From Lachnospiraceae bacterium (GTDB taxonomy: Bacteria; Bacillota; Clostridia; Lachnospirales; Lachnospiraceae): a stretch of 51,902 bases of DNA. The notes under the pieces are model-generated. The model searched no databases, was not told the DNA's origin, and saw only the letters and a program-made list of their open reading frames with translations. Positions 8,522-16,261 of this stretch are shown here, one piece after another. A program made the translations under genes and the position numbers. The first letter of the stretch is position 1, and each line of letters starts with the position of its first letter. The DNA is taken from assembly GCA_017546025.1 (NCBI GenBank), contig JAFYYS010000017.1:1-51902 (forward strand), given 5' to 3'.

Positions 8522-9676
8522 TCACGAAATAAAGTATTTGCCTGCCAGCGCAGTGCGGTAGCGGCCCGTCATGCCGGAGCCGACATCGTCAAAATAGGTC
8601 TGGTAGCGGCCGTCGGAAAGCTTCGTTCTGATCATGCGCAGATTGTTCTTCTTCAGCATGACCTTTGTCGTATCATTCCGCACGGTCGTGCAGGAAAGCG
8701 TCTCGGAATAATCGGCTTCCGGATAAATGAACGTCCGCCAGATGTCCTTACGCTGAACCTGCCCGGAGGACTGCTCGGTCTGCTTCATCGAGTAGAACAT
8801 GCCCCACGGCAGCTTATACATCAGGTCCGGAACGATGTCCTCGGGAAGAAGGTTCCGGAGGTTGTCGTCGAGCTCCTCCACCGGGAACGGCGCAAACCGT
8901 CTCGTATCGAAGCAGATTTCCTTACCCTTCTGCGATACGGTAATCCGCACCTCCATATAATCCGCGAAGAAGAGGAATTCCATGTCCCCCTCCATCTCGA
9001 TTTCGTCGATGGCAAATGCCATGTCCATCCTTGCAGGTCCGAACGTAATATCCGCTCTTAAGCACTGCATGGAATCGGGATACTCCGCGATGAACATGCG
9101 GTAATTCGTCTCGCTGAACCGCTCCGTCGTAACCATATGGGTCGTGTCCAGATGTCCGCACCGGAGCTGGATGATGCCCCTGCCTCTCCAGCCGACGGTC
9201 CGGTCCTTGACCTTCCCGTTTCTCGTGAAGAGTCCTTCGAGCTCCTCCACCAGGTATTCCGCAAGCGGAATGAAACGGTTGCTCATCGTCGAATCGAAGG
9301 CCAGTCTCGGTACCAGCGATCCGTCCTGCGAATCATAGCGGCCCGTAAGCGGGTCCTTGGAAACGGAAACGCCCGCATCCATCAAAGCCCGCGTTCCGGC
9401 ATCCATCAAAACCGAACTGCGGTCTTTTGTATCTTCATACACATTCATCACCTGTTCGCAGAGCTCTTCGAAGTAGTCGTCAAGCTCGCTCAGGGTAAGC
9501 TGCTCGCTTTCCCCGTACATTACGGTCATCGCCGTACAGCCGACCGGGTTCTGTTCGGATTCCGGACCTCTTTCTTCCGGTTTCTGAACCGCACCGGTGA
9601 ACTCGTACACCGAAACCATTCGCAGCTTTTTAATCTTCCGAACGGCTATCTCCCGTTCCGTCATTCTGTGAAGCAT
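8522..9676 (-). CDS. Unknown protein, first gene of the CobS/TelA operon
   Basis: About 384 residues, cytosolic, not recognised. The N-terminus is basic (REIAVRKIKKLR); the middle is acidic (SELDDYFEELCEQVMNVYED) and is followed by beta-rich sequence. The ATG at 9676 is chosen because GGAGAGA lies 6-7 bases before it; the in-frame TTG at 9688 would overlap this site. The ATPase starts 13 bp downstream. No CobT/VWA motif (DxSxS) is seen, so if it takes the place usually held by a CobT-like partner it does so with a different fold. This is a guess from gene order. Confidence 0.75.
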   Translation of the reverse strand: MLHRMTEREIAVRKIKKLRMVSVYEFTGAVQKPEERGPESEQNPVGCTAMTVMYGESEQLTLSELDDYFEELCEQVMNVYEDTKDRSSVLMDAGTRALMDAGVSVSKDPLTGRYDSQDGSLVPRLAFDSTMSNRFIPLAEYLVEELEGLFTRNGKVKDRTVGWRGRGIIQLRCGHLDTTHMVTTERFSETNYRMFIAEYPDSMQCLRADITFGPARMDMAFAIDEIEMEGDMEFLFFADYMEVRITVSQKGKEICFDTRRFAPFPVEELDDNLRNLLPEDIVPDLMYKLPWGMFYSMKQTEQSSGQVQRKDIWRTFIYPEADYSETLSCTTVRNDTTKVMLKKNNLRMIRTKLSDGRYQTYFDDVGSGMTGRYRTALAGKYFIS

Positions 9677-9745
9677 ATCTCTCTCCAAAAAAGGCGGTTC
9701 GCTGGTCTTCCCAACGAACCGCCCTGCGTTCGTTCGTGCTCTTAT
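9677..9745 (-). promoter_or_regulatory. Short leader with terminator/antiterminator-like hairpins
   Basis: Minus strand: a TATAAT -10 (about 9742-9747, -35 weak) places the transcript start near 9738. A 13-bp stem (9693-9705 with 9711-9723, loop of 5) is followed directly by six U (9687-9692) and then by the ribosome binding site GGAGAG of the first operon gene. An alternative hairpin, AACGAAC/GTTCGTT (9713-9719 with 9728-9734), uses the same arm and cannot coexist with the terminator. This is the layout of a transcription attenuator. Confidence 0.7.
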
Positions 9746-9795
9746 TATAGTAGCACCGATTTGCTTTGAAGTAAAGAAATATCCGCTCTGAAAAC

Positions 9796-9826
9796 GGATT
9801 TCGGGGCGATTTTCGCCCCGAAATCC
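9796..9826 (-). terminator. Terminator after the TldE gene
   Basis: A perfect 13-bp stem (GGATTTCGGGGCG / CGCCCCGAAATCC) with a 5-base loop and a short T stretch on the minus strand, 36 bp beyond the stop at 9862. It separates the TldD/E operon from the following leader. Confidence 0.75.
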
Positions 9827-9861
9827 CGAAAACCGGCCCGCGCATGCGTTTTCAGGCCGTT

Positions 9862-11082
9862 TTACACTCTGTGCACGCGGTATAAAATCTGCTTGTCGTG
9901 GTAGATCGGATCGTCCGAACCGACCCCGAGAAAATCCTTACCGAAGATGTCAATGAAGTTCGCTTTGACACGGAATTCCGGCAGATGCCCGAGCACCTTG
10001 TCGCCGTCCCACAAAAGCGCCTTGCTGATGACGACGGTCATGTCGCCGTTCGCGTCCATGTCGCTTCCCGTAAACTGTAACGGAATGACCGCCGGACGGC
10101 CGTTCAGAAGCTCTTTTACGGTTTTTTCGCTTCTTTTGATGCGAAGGTTCAGACCTCCCGGACCGGGAAGGTCGGTATAGTTGTGGTAAGCCGTTCTCGT
10201 ATGGGGAACGTTGTATTTGTCAGCGACGCGCTTATCGGAATAACCGGTTTTGATGACGCCGTTCTCAATCAGGACAAGCTTCTCCTCAGGAAGCACGCAG
10301 CCCTCGCCGTCCCAGAAGCGGGTGAACCAGGCTTCCTTGTCGGTCATGTCGTGCTCAAGCGTAAAATCGTCCGCAAAAATCTTCTCGCCGACCTTGCCGG
10401 AAAGCCTTGACGCGCCGAGCGCGAGATTCTCGGCGTTGAGCTCCGACGAAAGGATGCCGAGCAGACCGTAATACTGCTCGTCGATGATGATTTCTTCGGG
10501 GATTTCAGCCTCCTTCTCATAGTTGCTGAGGTACAGGTCCGCCATCTCGCGGAACACCGTTCCGTCGTCCATCTTGCGGAGGTTGAAGCTGAAGCCGCCG
10601 TCAATCATCTCAAGGCTGTCCTTATGCTTAAAGCGGAAGCCGACGCCGACTGCGAAATCGGTATTCGAGTAATCTGTTCCGAGGTCGTTCGTCAGTGTCT
10701 GACAGCACCATCTCGTGTCGACGCCTCCGGCAAATGTGAACTGCGGATAATTGTCGGTGAGATACTTCATGTACTTCTCCGCCGTCTCCATCACCTCGCG
10801 GTCCGTGAAGGTGCTCTCAACCTTGCTGCGGTCTCTCTTTCCGCCTGCTTCGGGCATAAACGGATACGGTCTCAGGCGCTCCGGATCGGCTGTTGCGAGC
10901 CGGAAGCCCTCCGCGTCGTCAATATGCCCTGCGCGGTAGAAAATGCCGACCTTGCCGTCCTCGTATACGCGGTACGAGTTCTCGACGGTGTTGCTGCGGT
11001 CGAAAGCCTTCGGCTTATTCTCCTCGTAGGTGATGCTGCTCTGAATCTCGTGTGAGCTTTGTTTTTCAAAAATCTTAGCCAT
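9862..11082 (-). CDS. pmbA: TldE/PmbA-type subunit of the TldD/TldE protease
   Basis: 406 residues of the TldD/PmbA (modulator of gyrase) family. It lacks the HExxxH zinc motif, as expected for the non-catalytic TldE/PmbA subunit. SRLSGKVGEKIFADDFTLEHD, WFTRFWDGEGC and the Gly-rich NYTDLPGPGGLNLRI are typical of the family. TldD and TldE form a complex that degrades unfolded peptides and matures some modified peptides. It starts 12 bp after the TldD stop, so the two are co-transcribed. There is no RiPP precursor or other clear substrate in the window. Confidence 0.85.
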   Translation of the reverse strand: MAKIFEKQSSHEIQSSITYEENKPKAFDRSNTVENSYRVYEDGKVGIFYRAGHIDDAEGFRLATADPERLRPYPFMPEAGGKRDRSKVESTFTDREVMETAEKYMKYLTDNYPQFTFAGGVDTRWCCQTLTNDLGTDYSNTDFAVGVGFRFKHKDSLEMIDGGFSFNLRKMDDGTVFREMADLYLSNYEKEAEIPEEIIIDEQYYGLLGILSSELNAENLALGASRLSGKVGEKIFADDFTLEHDMTDKEAWFTRFWDGEGCVLPEEKLVLIENGVIKTGYSDKRVADKYNVPHTRTAYHNYTDLPGPGGLNLRIKRSEKTVKELLNGRPAVIPLQFTGSDMDANGDMTVVISKALLWDGDKVLGHLPEFRVKANFIDIFGKDFLGVGSDDPIYHDKQILYRVHRV

Positions 11083-11094
11083 GTCTGTTCCCCC

Positions 11095-12441
11095 TTAGTT
11101 AACCTGAAGCGTCCGTACGCGGATGGTCGGGCCGCCGGCGGATACGCGAAGCGACTGTCCCATTTTCCCGCATGTATACGTGTCGAAAAGCTCGAAATCG
11201 GAGCCGACTTTGTCGATATCGAAAAGCGTCTTGAATACCGAACCGTTCAACATATGAACACGGAGCGGCTCGCAGATCTTACCGTCGCGGATCCGGTAGC
11301 AGATGGTCGTATTTAAGACAAATGTGGAGCTTCCCGTTCCGTTGCTGACCATGTAGACGTAGATGCCGTCCTTCGTGTCTTTGATGATGTCCTCGAAGGA
11401 ATCCGTTCCGCCCTTCATGAACGTGTTCGTCATGCGCACCTGCGGGCGGCAGTAGTAATCCTGCGCGCGGCAGTTGCCGGTCAGCTCCTCCGAAAGCGCC
11501 GCAGCCGAGGTCGAATCGTGCAGGCGGCCGGTCAGGACGCCGTCCTTAATGAGCCACGTCTCGCGGGACTTCGTTCCCTCATCGTCATAAGGCGCGTAGC
11601 CGTGGTTCGGCATGTCGCCGGTGTCGACAATCGAGACAAGATCGGAGCCGACCTTCTTGCCGAGTACCCATTCGTCGCGAAGCGCTTTGTCATTGAGCAT
11701 GAAATCCGCCTCACTCTTGTGACCGAAGCTCTCGTGTGCGAACATCGCCGTCGAAATCGGGGAAAGCACGCACGTGTAATCGCCGGGCTCCACATCGACC
11801 GCGTTCTTCAAAAAGTCGAGGTAACGCTCCTTCTCCGAAATGACCTCCGCCTCATGGCCGGTCATGTCCTCAGGTGTCAGTCCGAAGAAGCGCTTGCCGC
11901 CCTCCATCGGCCGTCCGTTATCGTTGAACAGGTAGTAATATCCGACCGAACAAATCTGGTAATCGTACGAAATCGCGGCGCCCTTGCTCGAATAAAAGGT
12001 TTTCTTCTCGTAGTGGCCGTCCGACATCATGGCCCACGACGTAATCTCGGGCGTCTCGGTGTCGAGGCAGCGGTCCTCGTAATACTTCATCGTAGTAAGG
12101 AAGCGGTCTCTTGCGATGTTCGGAAGCATCGTGTCGCCCTTGAGCGAAGTCCGGTCGTCCACGTTAACTTCCAAAAGCCGCACAATCGGATTGTTCAGGA
12201 TGTCCGGGTCCGGCGTCGCGATTGCCGCGAGCGCGTCGAGCTCCTTTTGAATCTCGTCCGGCTCGTTCGTCGAAGCGGTGTACCAAAGCTTGCCGTCATA
12301 CACGCGAATCTTCGCGCCGGCCTCAATGACCCGCTTGTCCTGCGTCAGCTCTCCGTTCAGCTTGAAGAACCGAACATCGCATGTTTCTTCAATCCGGATG
12401 TCCGCATAAAGCCCCTCCGGAAAATGATACGTTTCTTTCAT
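11095..12441 (-). CDS. tldD: TldD-type metalloprotease, catalytic subunit
   Basis: 448 residues. The HExxxH zinc motif is HESFGH (236-241), and the family motifs VSIVDTGDMPNHGYAPYDDEG and GTGSSTFVLNTTICYRI are present. As the metalloprotease subunit it should act with the TldE-like protein encoded 12 bp downstream, in the cytosol. AAGGGGGA lies 10 bases before the ATG. The length is close to that of known TldD proteins. It follows the terminator of an XRE regulator gene, but no strong promoter is evident in the short gap (12442-12478). Confidence 0.9.
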   Translation of the reverse strand: MKETYHFPEGLYADIRIEETCDVRFFKLNGELTQDKRVIEAGAKIRVYDGKLWYTASTNEPDEIQKELDALAAIATPDPDILNNPIVRLLEVNVDDRTSLKGDTMLPNIARDRFLTTMKYYEDRCLDTETPEITSWAMMSDGHYEKKTFYSSKGAAISYDYQICSVGYYYLFNDNGRPMEGGKRFFGLTPEDMTGHEAEVISEKERYLDFLKNAVDVEPGDYTCVLSPISTAMFAHESFGHKSEADFMLNDKALRDEWVLGKKVGSDLVSIVDTGDMPNHGYAPYDDEGTKSRETWLIKDGVLTGRLHDSTSAAALSEELTGNCRAQDYYCRPQVRMTNTFMKGGTDSFEDIIKDTKDGIYVYMVSNGTGSSTFVLNTTICYRIRDGKICEPLRVHMLNGSVFKTLFDIDKVGSDFELFDTYTCGKMGQSLRVSAGGPTIRVRTLQVN

Positions 12442-12478
12442 GTATGAAAATCCCCCTTAAAGTATTCTCAATTTGTTT

Positions 12479-12505
12479 GCGGCCCGTTTTTCTTTCGCGG
12501 GCCGC
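12479..12505 (-). terminator. Hairpin after the XRE regulator gene
   Basis: An 8-bp stem GCGGCCCG/CGGGCCGC with an 11-base loop lies 24 bp beyond the stop at 12529. The downstream T content on the minus strand is modest, so it may be a weak terminator before tldD. Confidence 0.5.
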
Positions 12506-12528
12506 GGCTCAGCAGCCCGTCTGCGCGG

Positions 12529-13431
12529 CTATTTGCACTCCTTCAGCTTCGCGCCGTCAAGCCAGCTGTACTGGCGGTTGGTCACCTGCATCGAATAACC
12601 CGAAGGCGAATGCACATAGGCGTCTGCGACGGCCATCAGCCCCATGATCAGCCCCCCAAGCGTGATGTTGACGCCGTAAGCCTCGCTGTTCTTTCCGTTT
12701 CCGTCGACGATGCTGACCTCACGCACCGGACTGTCCGTTCCGAACCCGATCTTTCCGAGATAGCTGAGCGCCTTTTCAATCTTCGCTTTGTCAATGCCGG
12801 TTGCCTTGGCGACCGAATCCGGTCCGGCAAATTCGAAGCTCTTTAATGAGTACATATACTCAATGATCCGCATGTTATCGCTGTCCGAAAGGAACCCGAA
12901 CAGCTCGCGAACCTCCGCCGTGTCGGCGAACCAGCTCTCGTAACCCTTCGCGCCTTCCGGCTGTCTTAAGAAGAGGTAGAAGTCTCTTCCCTGATCAAGC
13001 CCCATAAACGAATAGCACGTGTCAAATGCGATGCAGCTTGCCTGTCTCGGCGCATCCTTATCAAGCCGCGGACGCTCCCAGTACTCGGATACATTCTTCC
13101 AGCTTGCAATCTGGAACGCCCAAAGGCTTCGGTGAAGCTTCTCCGTAAAAGCTTTCTCCCCCTCGTTGTATGACTGCACCTCAGCCCAAATCTTTGCGCA
13201 CTCATTGACAATCTGCTGTTCAAGCTCGGGCCGTCTGCCCTCGCGTCCGTACAGATAATCAATGGAAACGCCGAAATAATCCGCAATCCTCGGCAGCAGG
13301 TCGCCGTCCGGATAACTTCCGTTCTCCCATTTGGATACCGCCTGCGCGCTTACCCCCAGGTGCGACGCGAGCTGTTCCTGCGTAATCTTCGCTTCCTTCC
13401 GAAGCGTCTGTAAAGATTCAGCAAAACCCAT
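12529..13431 (-). CDS. XRE-family transcriptional regulator with large C-terminal domain
   Basis: 300 residues from the ATG at 13431, chosen because AAAGGGGG lies 8 bases upstream; a longer frame is open to 13545 but has no such site. Residues 1-65 are a clear XRE helix-turn-helix (QEQLASHLGVSAQAVSKWEN). The C-terminal 230 residues are not recognised, but include a helix-turn-helix-like stretch (DSVAKATGIDKAKIEKALSYLGKIGF), so there may be a second DNA- or partner-binding domain. Two direct repeats over its promoter (13510-13554) are candidate autoregulatory sites. Its upstream side faces the large repeat region. Confidence 0.85.
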   Translation of the reverse strand: MGFAESLQTLRKEAKITQEQLASHLGVSAQAVSKWENGSYPDGDLLPRIADYFGVSIDYLYGREGRRPELEQQIVNECAKIWAEVQSYNEGEKAFTEKLHRSLWAFQIASWKNVSEYWERPRLDKDAPRQASCIAFDTCYSFMGLDQGRDFYLFLRQPEGAKGYESWFADTAEVRELFGFLSDSDNMRIIEYMYSLKSFEFAGPDSVAKATGIDKAKIEKALSYLGKIGFGTDSPVREVSIVDGNGKNSEAYGVNITLGGLIMGLMAVADAYVHSPSGYSMQVTNRQYSWLDGAKLKECK

Positions 13432-13504
13432 ATCAGAACCCCCTTTTATAAATTCTTCAGTTGATTTCAACCAATTCATCTCGCCTCTCGGTTGATTTAG
13501 CTGC

Positions 13505-13554
13505 ATTATAACACAAACATCAGTTGTGCAAAAGAGGAAATACAAATATCAGTT
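13505..13554 (-). promoter_or_regulatory. Promoter and paired direct-repeat operators of the XRE gene
   Basis: The minus-strand -10 is TATAAT (13505-13510), with TTTGCA or a nearby hexamer as -35. The sequence AAYACAAAYATCAGTT occurs at 13510-13525 and again at 13539-13554 (14 of 16 identical, starts 29 bp apart). The first copy overlaps the -10/-35 spacer, which fits repression by the encoded XRE protein. Confidence 0.6.
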
Positions 13555-13698
13555 TAGTTCATAGTAGAAAAATCCCCCAAAATCCCACCGTGAGTTGTAT
13601 GAATTCAACGTTCAGGATAAAAAAATTAATGCACCCAACCTGACAGCCAGACAGGATCGTCTTCGTTCCGGATTAGTTACTCCTTTTTCAGATCAAAT

Positions 13699-13884
13699 AC
13701 TTGCTTTAGGTTTAGGTACTTGCTTGGGATTAGGTGCTTGCTTGGGAATCAGGTACTTGCTTGGGATCAGGTGCTTGCTTGGGATCAGGTGCTTGCTTGG
13801 GATTAGGGTATTTGCTTGGGAATCAGGTACTTGCTTGGGATTAGGGTATTTGCTTGGGAATCAGGTGCTTGCTTGGGATCAGGT
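13699..13884. repeat. 18/19-bp minisatellite, about 10 units
   Basis: Ten head-to-tail units with consensus RCTTGCTTGGGAWTMAGGT, of 18 or 19 bases. Units 6-7 and 8-9 form a repeated 38-bp dimer, suggesting duplication by slippage. Unit lengths are not a multiple of three as a set, so no reading frame is kept; the plus-strand ORF across it is a by-product. Confidence 0.9.
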
Positions 13885-13898
13885 GCTCTTCCCAAATC

Positions 13899-14307
13899 GT
13901 ACGGACTGAAGCTCGCTTTTGCCTTTTCAGTCCGTACCGCTTTTACTTGAAAAAGCTGCTTTTTATGAAACAGTACGGACTGAAAGATGATTTCATCAAT
14001 TCAGTCCGTACCACTTTCACTTTGGAATGTTGGTTTTAGCGAAATAGTACGGACTGTTACTTAAAAAGATCTGTTTAGTCCGTACTATTCAAGCTCGCAG
14101 GAAAACCGACCGCTGAAGAATTACGGACCAAACAAATAAAACAAGCTTCTAGTCCGTACTCTTTTCAAAAAACCGCCGGCCTGTGGCGTCAGATGTACGG
14201 ACTTGAGTGCGAAAAGAAGCTTCCGGTCCGTACTTTTCCCGAAAAACCGTCCCCCCGAGGCGTCAGATGTACGGACTTGAGTGCGAAAAGAAGCTTCCAG
14301 TCCGTAC
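13899..14307. repeat. Six inverted-repeat elements on an exact 74-bp period
   Basis: Elements start at 13899, 13973, 14047, 14121, 14195 and 14269, each exactly 39 bp: arm GTACGGACT, 21 bases, arm AGTCCGTAC. They are separated by exactly 35 bases. In elements 1 and 2 the arms extend to 12 bp (adds GAA/TTC). Element 4 has TTACGGACC as left arm; element 5 has GGTCCGTAC as right arm. The 21-base interiors are identical in 5 and 6 and diverged elsewhere; the 35-base spacers also diverge, though the last three share a GAAAAACCG-like stretch. Spacing has stayed fixed without indels while sequence changed. No gene is present. Confidence 0.92.
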
Positions 14308-14317
14308 TTTTTCGGAA

Positions 14318-14385
14318 AACCATAACCTGCCCGAAACCATAACCTGCCCGAAACCATATCCTGCCCGAAACCATATCCTGCCCGA
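14318..14385. repeat. 17-bp tandem repeat, 4 copies
   Basis: Four units of AACCATAWCCTGCCCGA at 14318, 14335, 14352 and 14369. Units 1-2 carry ATAA and units 3-4 ATAT. It begins within the spacer that follows the sixth 74-bp element, whose TTTTTCGGAAAACC sequence resembles the other spacers. Confidence 0.9.
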
Positions 14386-14397
14386 GGCAGCCCGCAT

Positions 14398-14431
14398 AAA
14401 AAAACCAGGCGGGCTGTCGATCAGCCCGCCT
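14398..14431 (-). terminator. Terminator of the PPi-phosphofructokinase gene
   Basis: A perfect 10-bp stem AGGCGGGCTG/CAGCCCGCCT (14407-14431) followed on the minus strand by GG and seven T. It lies about 30 bp after the stop codon at 14462. Confidence 0.9.
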
Positions 14432-14461
14432 AGAAAGAAAACCAGTTATTATGTTGCTTTA

Positions 14462-16120
14462 TCAGCCCTTTTCGAGAGCAAGGGTTCTGGTGGTGAGGTC
14501 GCATACCTCAGCCGGTCCGTAGTACTGAATAGCACCGGGGTAGGTGAAGCTGGTCTTAACAGCCCACTCGTCACGATGTGCTTCGAAGTACTTGAACGGC
14601 TTGCCGTCAAGCTCAACCAAAGCCTTACGGATAACAGGCTTGTCCTCGCCGTTACGACGCTCGATGTTCATCATCTTCGTAATCGGCATGCCGCCTGCGT
14701 TCCACTCCTCAGCGGGCTTGGACAGGTTGGAAACCTTCGAAAGGTAACCGGTGTAGCCGTACTGAATCAGCATGAAAGCGTTGTAGCCGAGGGAGTAGCA
14801 GTAGTCAGCGTCGAAGTTCGACGGGAAAGCGCAACGGCCTTCGTAACCGAAGAAGTGATGCTGCTGACCGAACTTACCCTTGTAGGTGCCGGCTTTCTTT
14901 CTCTTTGCAAGCTCGTTCTTAACCATCTCGGAGAAGAGCTTCTCGGACTCGATGAGGGAAACCTGAACGTTACCGTGAGGATCTCTCTCGAGGAAGAGCT
15001 GCTGCTGAATGCCCTGCGGAAGGATGTCAAATACCTTGAAGGACTCAGCGGTAAGACCGCTCTTGATGAATGCATACTTAGCAGCCCAATCCGGAAGAGC
15101 GTTGAACTCATCGGTCTTGCTGCCGGCAAGGAGCTCGTTGATCTCCTTGATCAGCGTGGAGAACTCGGGAACGAACTCAACGATACCCTCGGGGATGATT
15201 GCAACACCGAAGTTCTCGCCGTTGTTGCCACGGGTCTCAACAGCGTCTGCGATATAGTTGGTAATCTGCGCAAGAGACATCTTCTTAGCGGCAACTTCCT
15301 CACCGATGAGGCAGATGTTGGGCTGGGTCTCAAGTGCGCACTCAAGTGCAACATGGGAAGCGGAACGACCCATAACCTTGATGAAATGCCAGTACTTCTT
15401 AGCGGAGTTGGCATCACGCTCAATGTTACCGATCAGCTCGCTGTAGGTCTTCGTTGCGGTATCGAAACCGAAGGAAGCCTCAATGTCCTCGTTCTTAAGG
15501 TCGCCGTCGATGGTCTTCGGGCATCCGATAACCTGTACGCCGGTGTTCTTAGCTGCCATGTACTCAGCGAGTACGGCTGCGTTCGTGTTGGAATCGTCAC
15601 CGCCGATGATTACGATGGCGGTAAGACCGTGCTTCTTGGCAACTTCCTCAACAACAGCGAACTGCTCCTTGGTCTCGAGCTTCGTACGGCCGGAACCGAT
15701 GATATCGAAACCGCCGGTGTTACGGTACTGGTTGATGAAATCGTCAGTAAACTCAATGTAGGAATCCTCAAGAAGACCGCTCGGGCCGCCCTTGAAGCCA
15801 AGCAGAACGTTGTTCTTATCGGTTGCCTTGAGGGCATCGTAAAGACCGCAAACAACGTTGTGTCCGCCGGGTGCCTGTCCGCCGGAAAGGATAACGCCGA
15901 CAACCTGCTTCTTCGCCTTAGACGTATTAGCGCCCTTAACGAACGTGATTTCCTTCTTGCCGTAGGTGTTCGGGAACAAAGCCTTGATCTTGTCCTGATC
16001 CGCTACGCTCTGTGTTGCTTCGCCTTCCTTAACGCAGATGTCTGCGATGCCGTTTCTGAGCATTCCCGGAAGCTTCGGCTGATACTCGTATCTTGCTTTT
16101 TGCAGAGGTGAAAGATTCAT
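14462..16120 (-). CDS. pfp: Pyrophosphate-dependent 6-phosphofructokinase, long form
   Basis: 552 residues, the length of the long (plant beta/spirochaete-like) PPi-PFK clade. It interconverts fructose 6-phosphate + PPi and fructose 1,6-bisphosphate + Pi in glycolysis. GGQAPGGHN (80-88) lies in the substrate loop, GGDDSN (173-178) is the signature in which Asp blocks ATP and favours PPi, and PKTIDGD (201-207) carries the catalytic Asp. The ATG at 16120 follows AAGGAG; the frame is open 41 codons further up, but that region holds the promoter. It is monocistronic with a strong terminator. Use of PPi-PFK as main glycolytic enzyme is common in Lachnospiraceae. Confidence 0.95.
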   Translation of the reverse strand: MNLSPLQKARYEYQPKLPGMLRNGIADICVKEGEATQSVADQDKIKALFPNTYGKKEITFVKGANTSKAKKQVVGVILSGGQAPGGHNVVCGLYDALKATDKNNVLLGFKGGPSGLLEDSYIEFTDDFINQYRNTGGFDIIGSGRTKLETKEQFAVVEEVAKKHGLTAIVIIGGDDSNTNAAVLAEYMAAKNTGVQVIGCPKTIDGDLKNEDIEASFGFDTATKTYSELIGNIERDANSAKKYWHFIKVMGRSASHVALECALETQPNICLIGEEVAAKKMSLAQITNYIADAVETRGNNGENFGVAIIPEGIVEFVPEFSTLIKEINELLAGSKTDEFNALPDWAAKYAFIKSGLTAESFKVFDILPQGIQQQLFLERDPHGNVQVSLIESEKLFSEMVKNELAKRKKAGTYKGKFGQQHHFFGYEGRCAFPSNFDADYCYSLGYNAFMLIQYGYTGYLSKVSNLSKPAEEWNAGGMPITKMMNIERRNGEDKPVIRKALVELDGKPFKYFEAHRDEWAVKTSFTYPGAIQYYGPAEVCDLTTRTLALEKG

Positions 16121-16168
16121 AAAACCATACTCCTTTATATAAATATAATATCTTTCATTTCGGACAAT

Positions 16169-16197
16169 ATAGTAAAACATTTTATGGAAAATGTAAA
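16169..16197 (-). promoter_or_regulatory. Promoter of pfp with palindrome in the spacer
   Basis: The -35 TTTACA (16192-16197) and -10 TACTAT (16169-16174) are 17 bp apart on the minus strand. The spacer holds the inverted repeat ACATTTT-4-AAAATGT (16177-16194), a possible operator. Confidence 0.5.
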
Positions 16198-16261
16198 GAC
16201 CGTTATTTGTCGTTTTCGAGCGAATCGGGATGGCATTTTCCACTGTATCGAAAGAAGCCGG

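Noticed and set aside
8522-9676. CobT/VWA partner of the CobS-like ATPase
   Set aside because: No DxSxS/MIDAS motif is visible, so the protein is left as unknown.
9686-9688. TTG start for the first gene of the CobS/TelA operon
   Set aside because: The TTG overlaps the ribosome binding site GGAGAGA, which is correctly spaced for the ATG at 9676.
13595-13909. Plus-strand 104-codon frame over the minisatellite
   Set aside because: Repeat units of 18 and 19 bases shift the frame repeatedly, so the repeated peptide is not preserved; no ribosome binding site.
13899-14307. CRISPR array
   Set aside because: The regular spacing is suggestive, but only the outer 9-12 bases of each 39-bp element are conserved, spacers are related to each other, and no cas genes are present.
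14207-16111. Plus-strand open frame of 634 codons opposite pfp
   Set aside because: It is the antisense shadow of the long, highly biased pfp gene and runs through the repeat array; no ribosome binding site and no recognisable domain.
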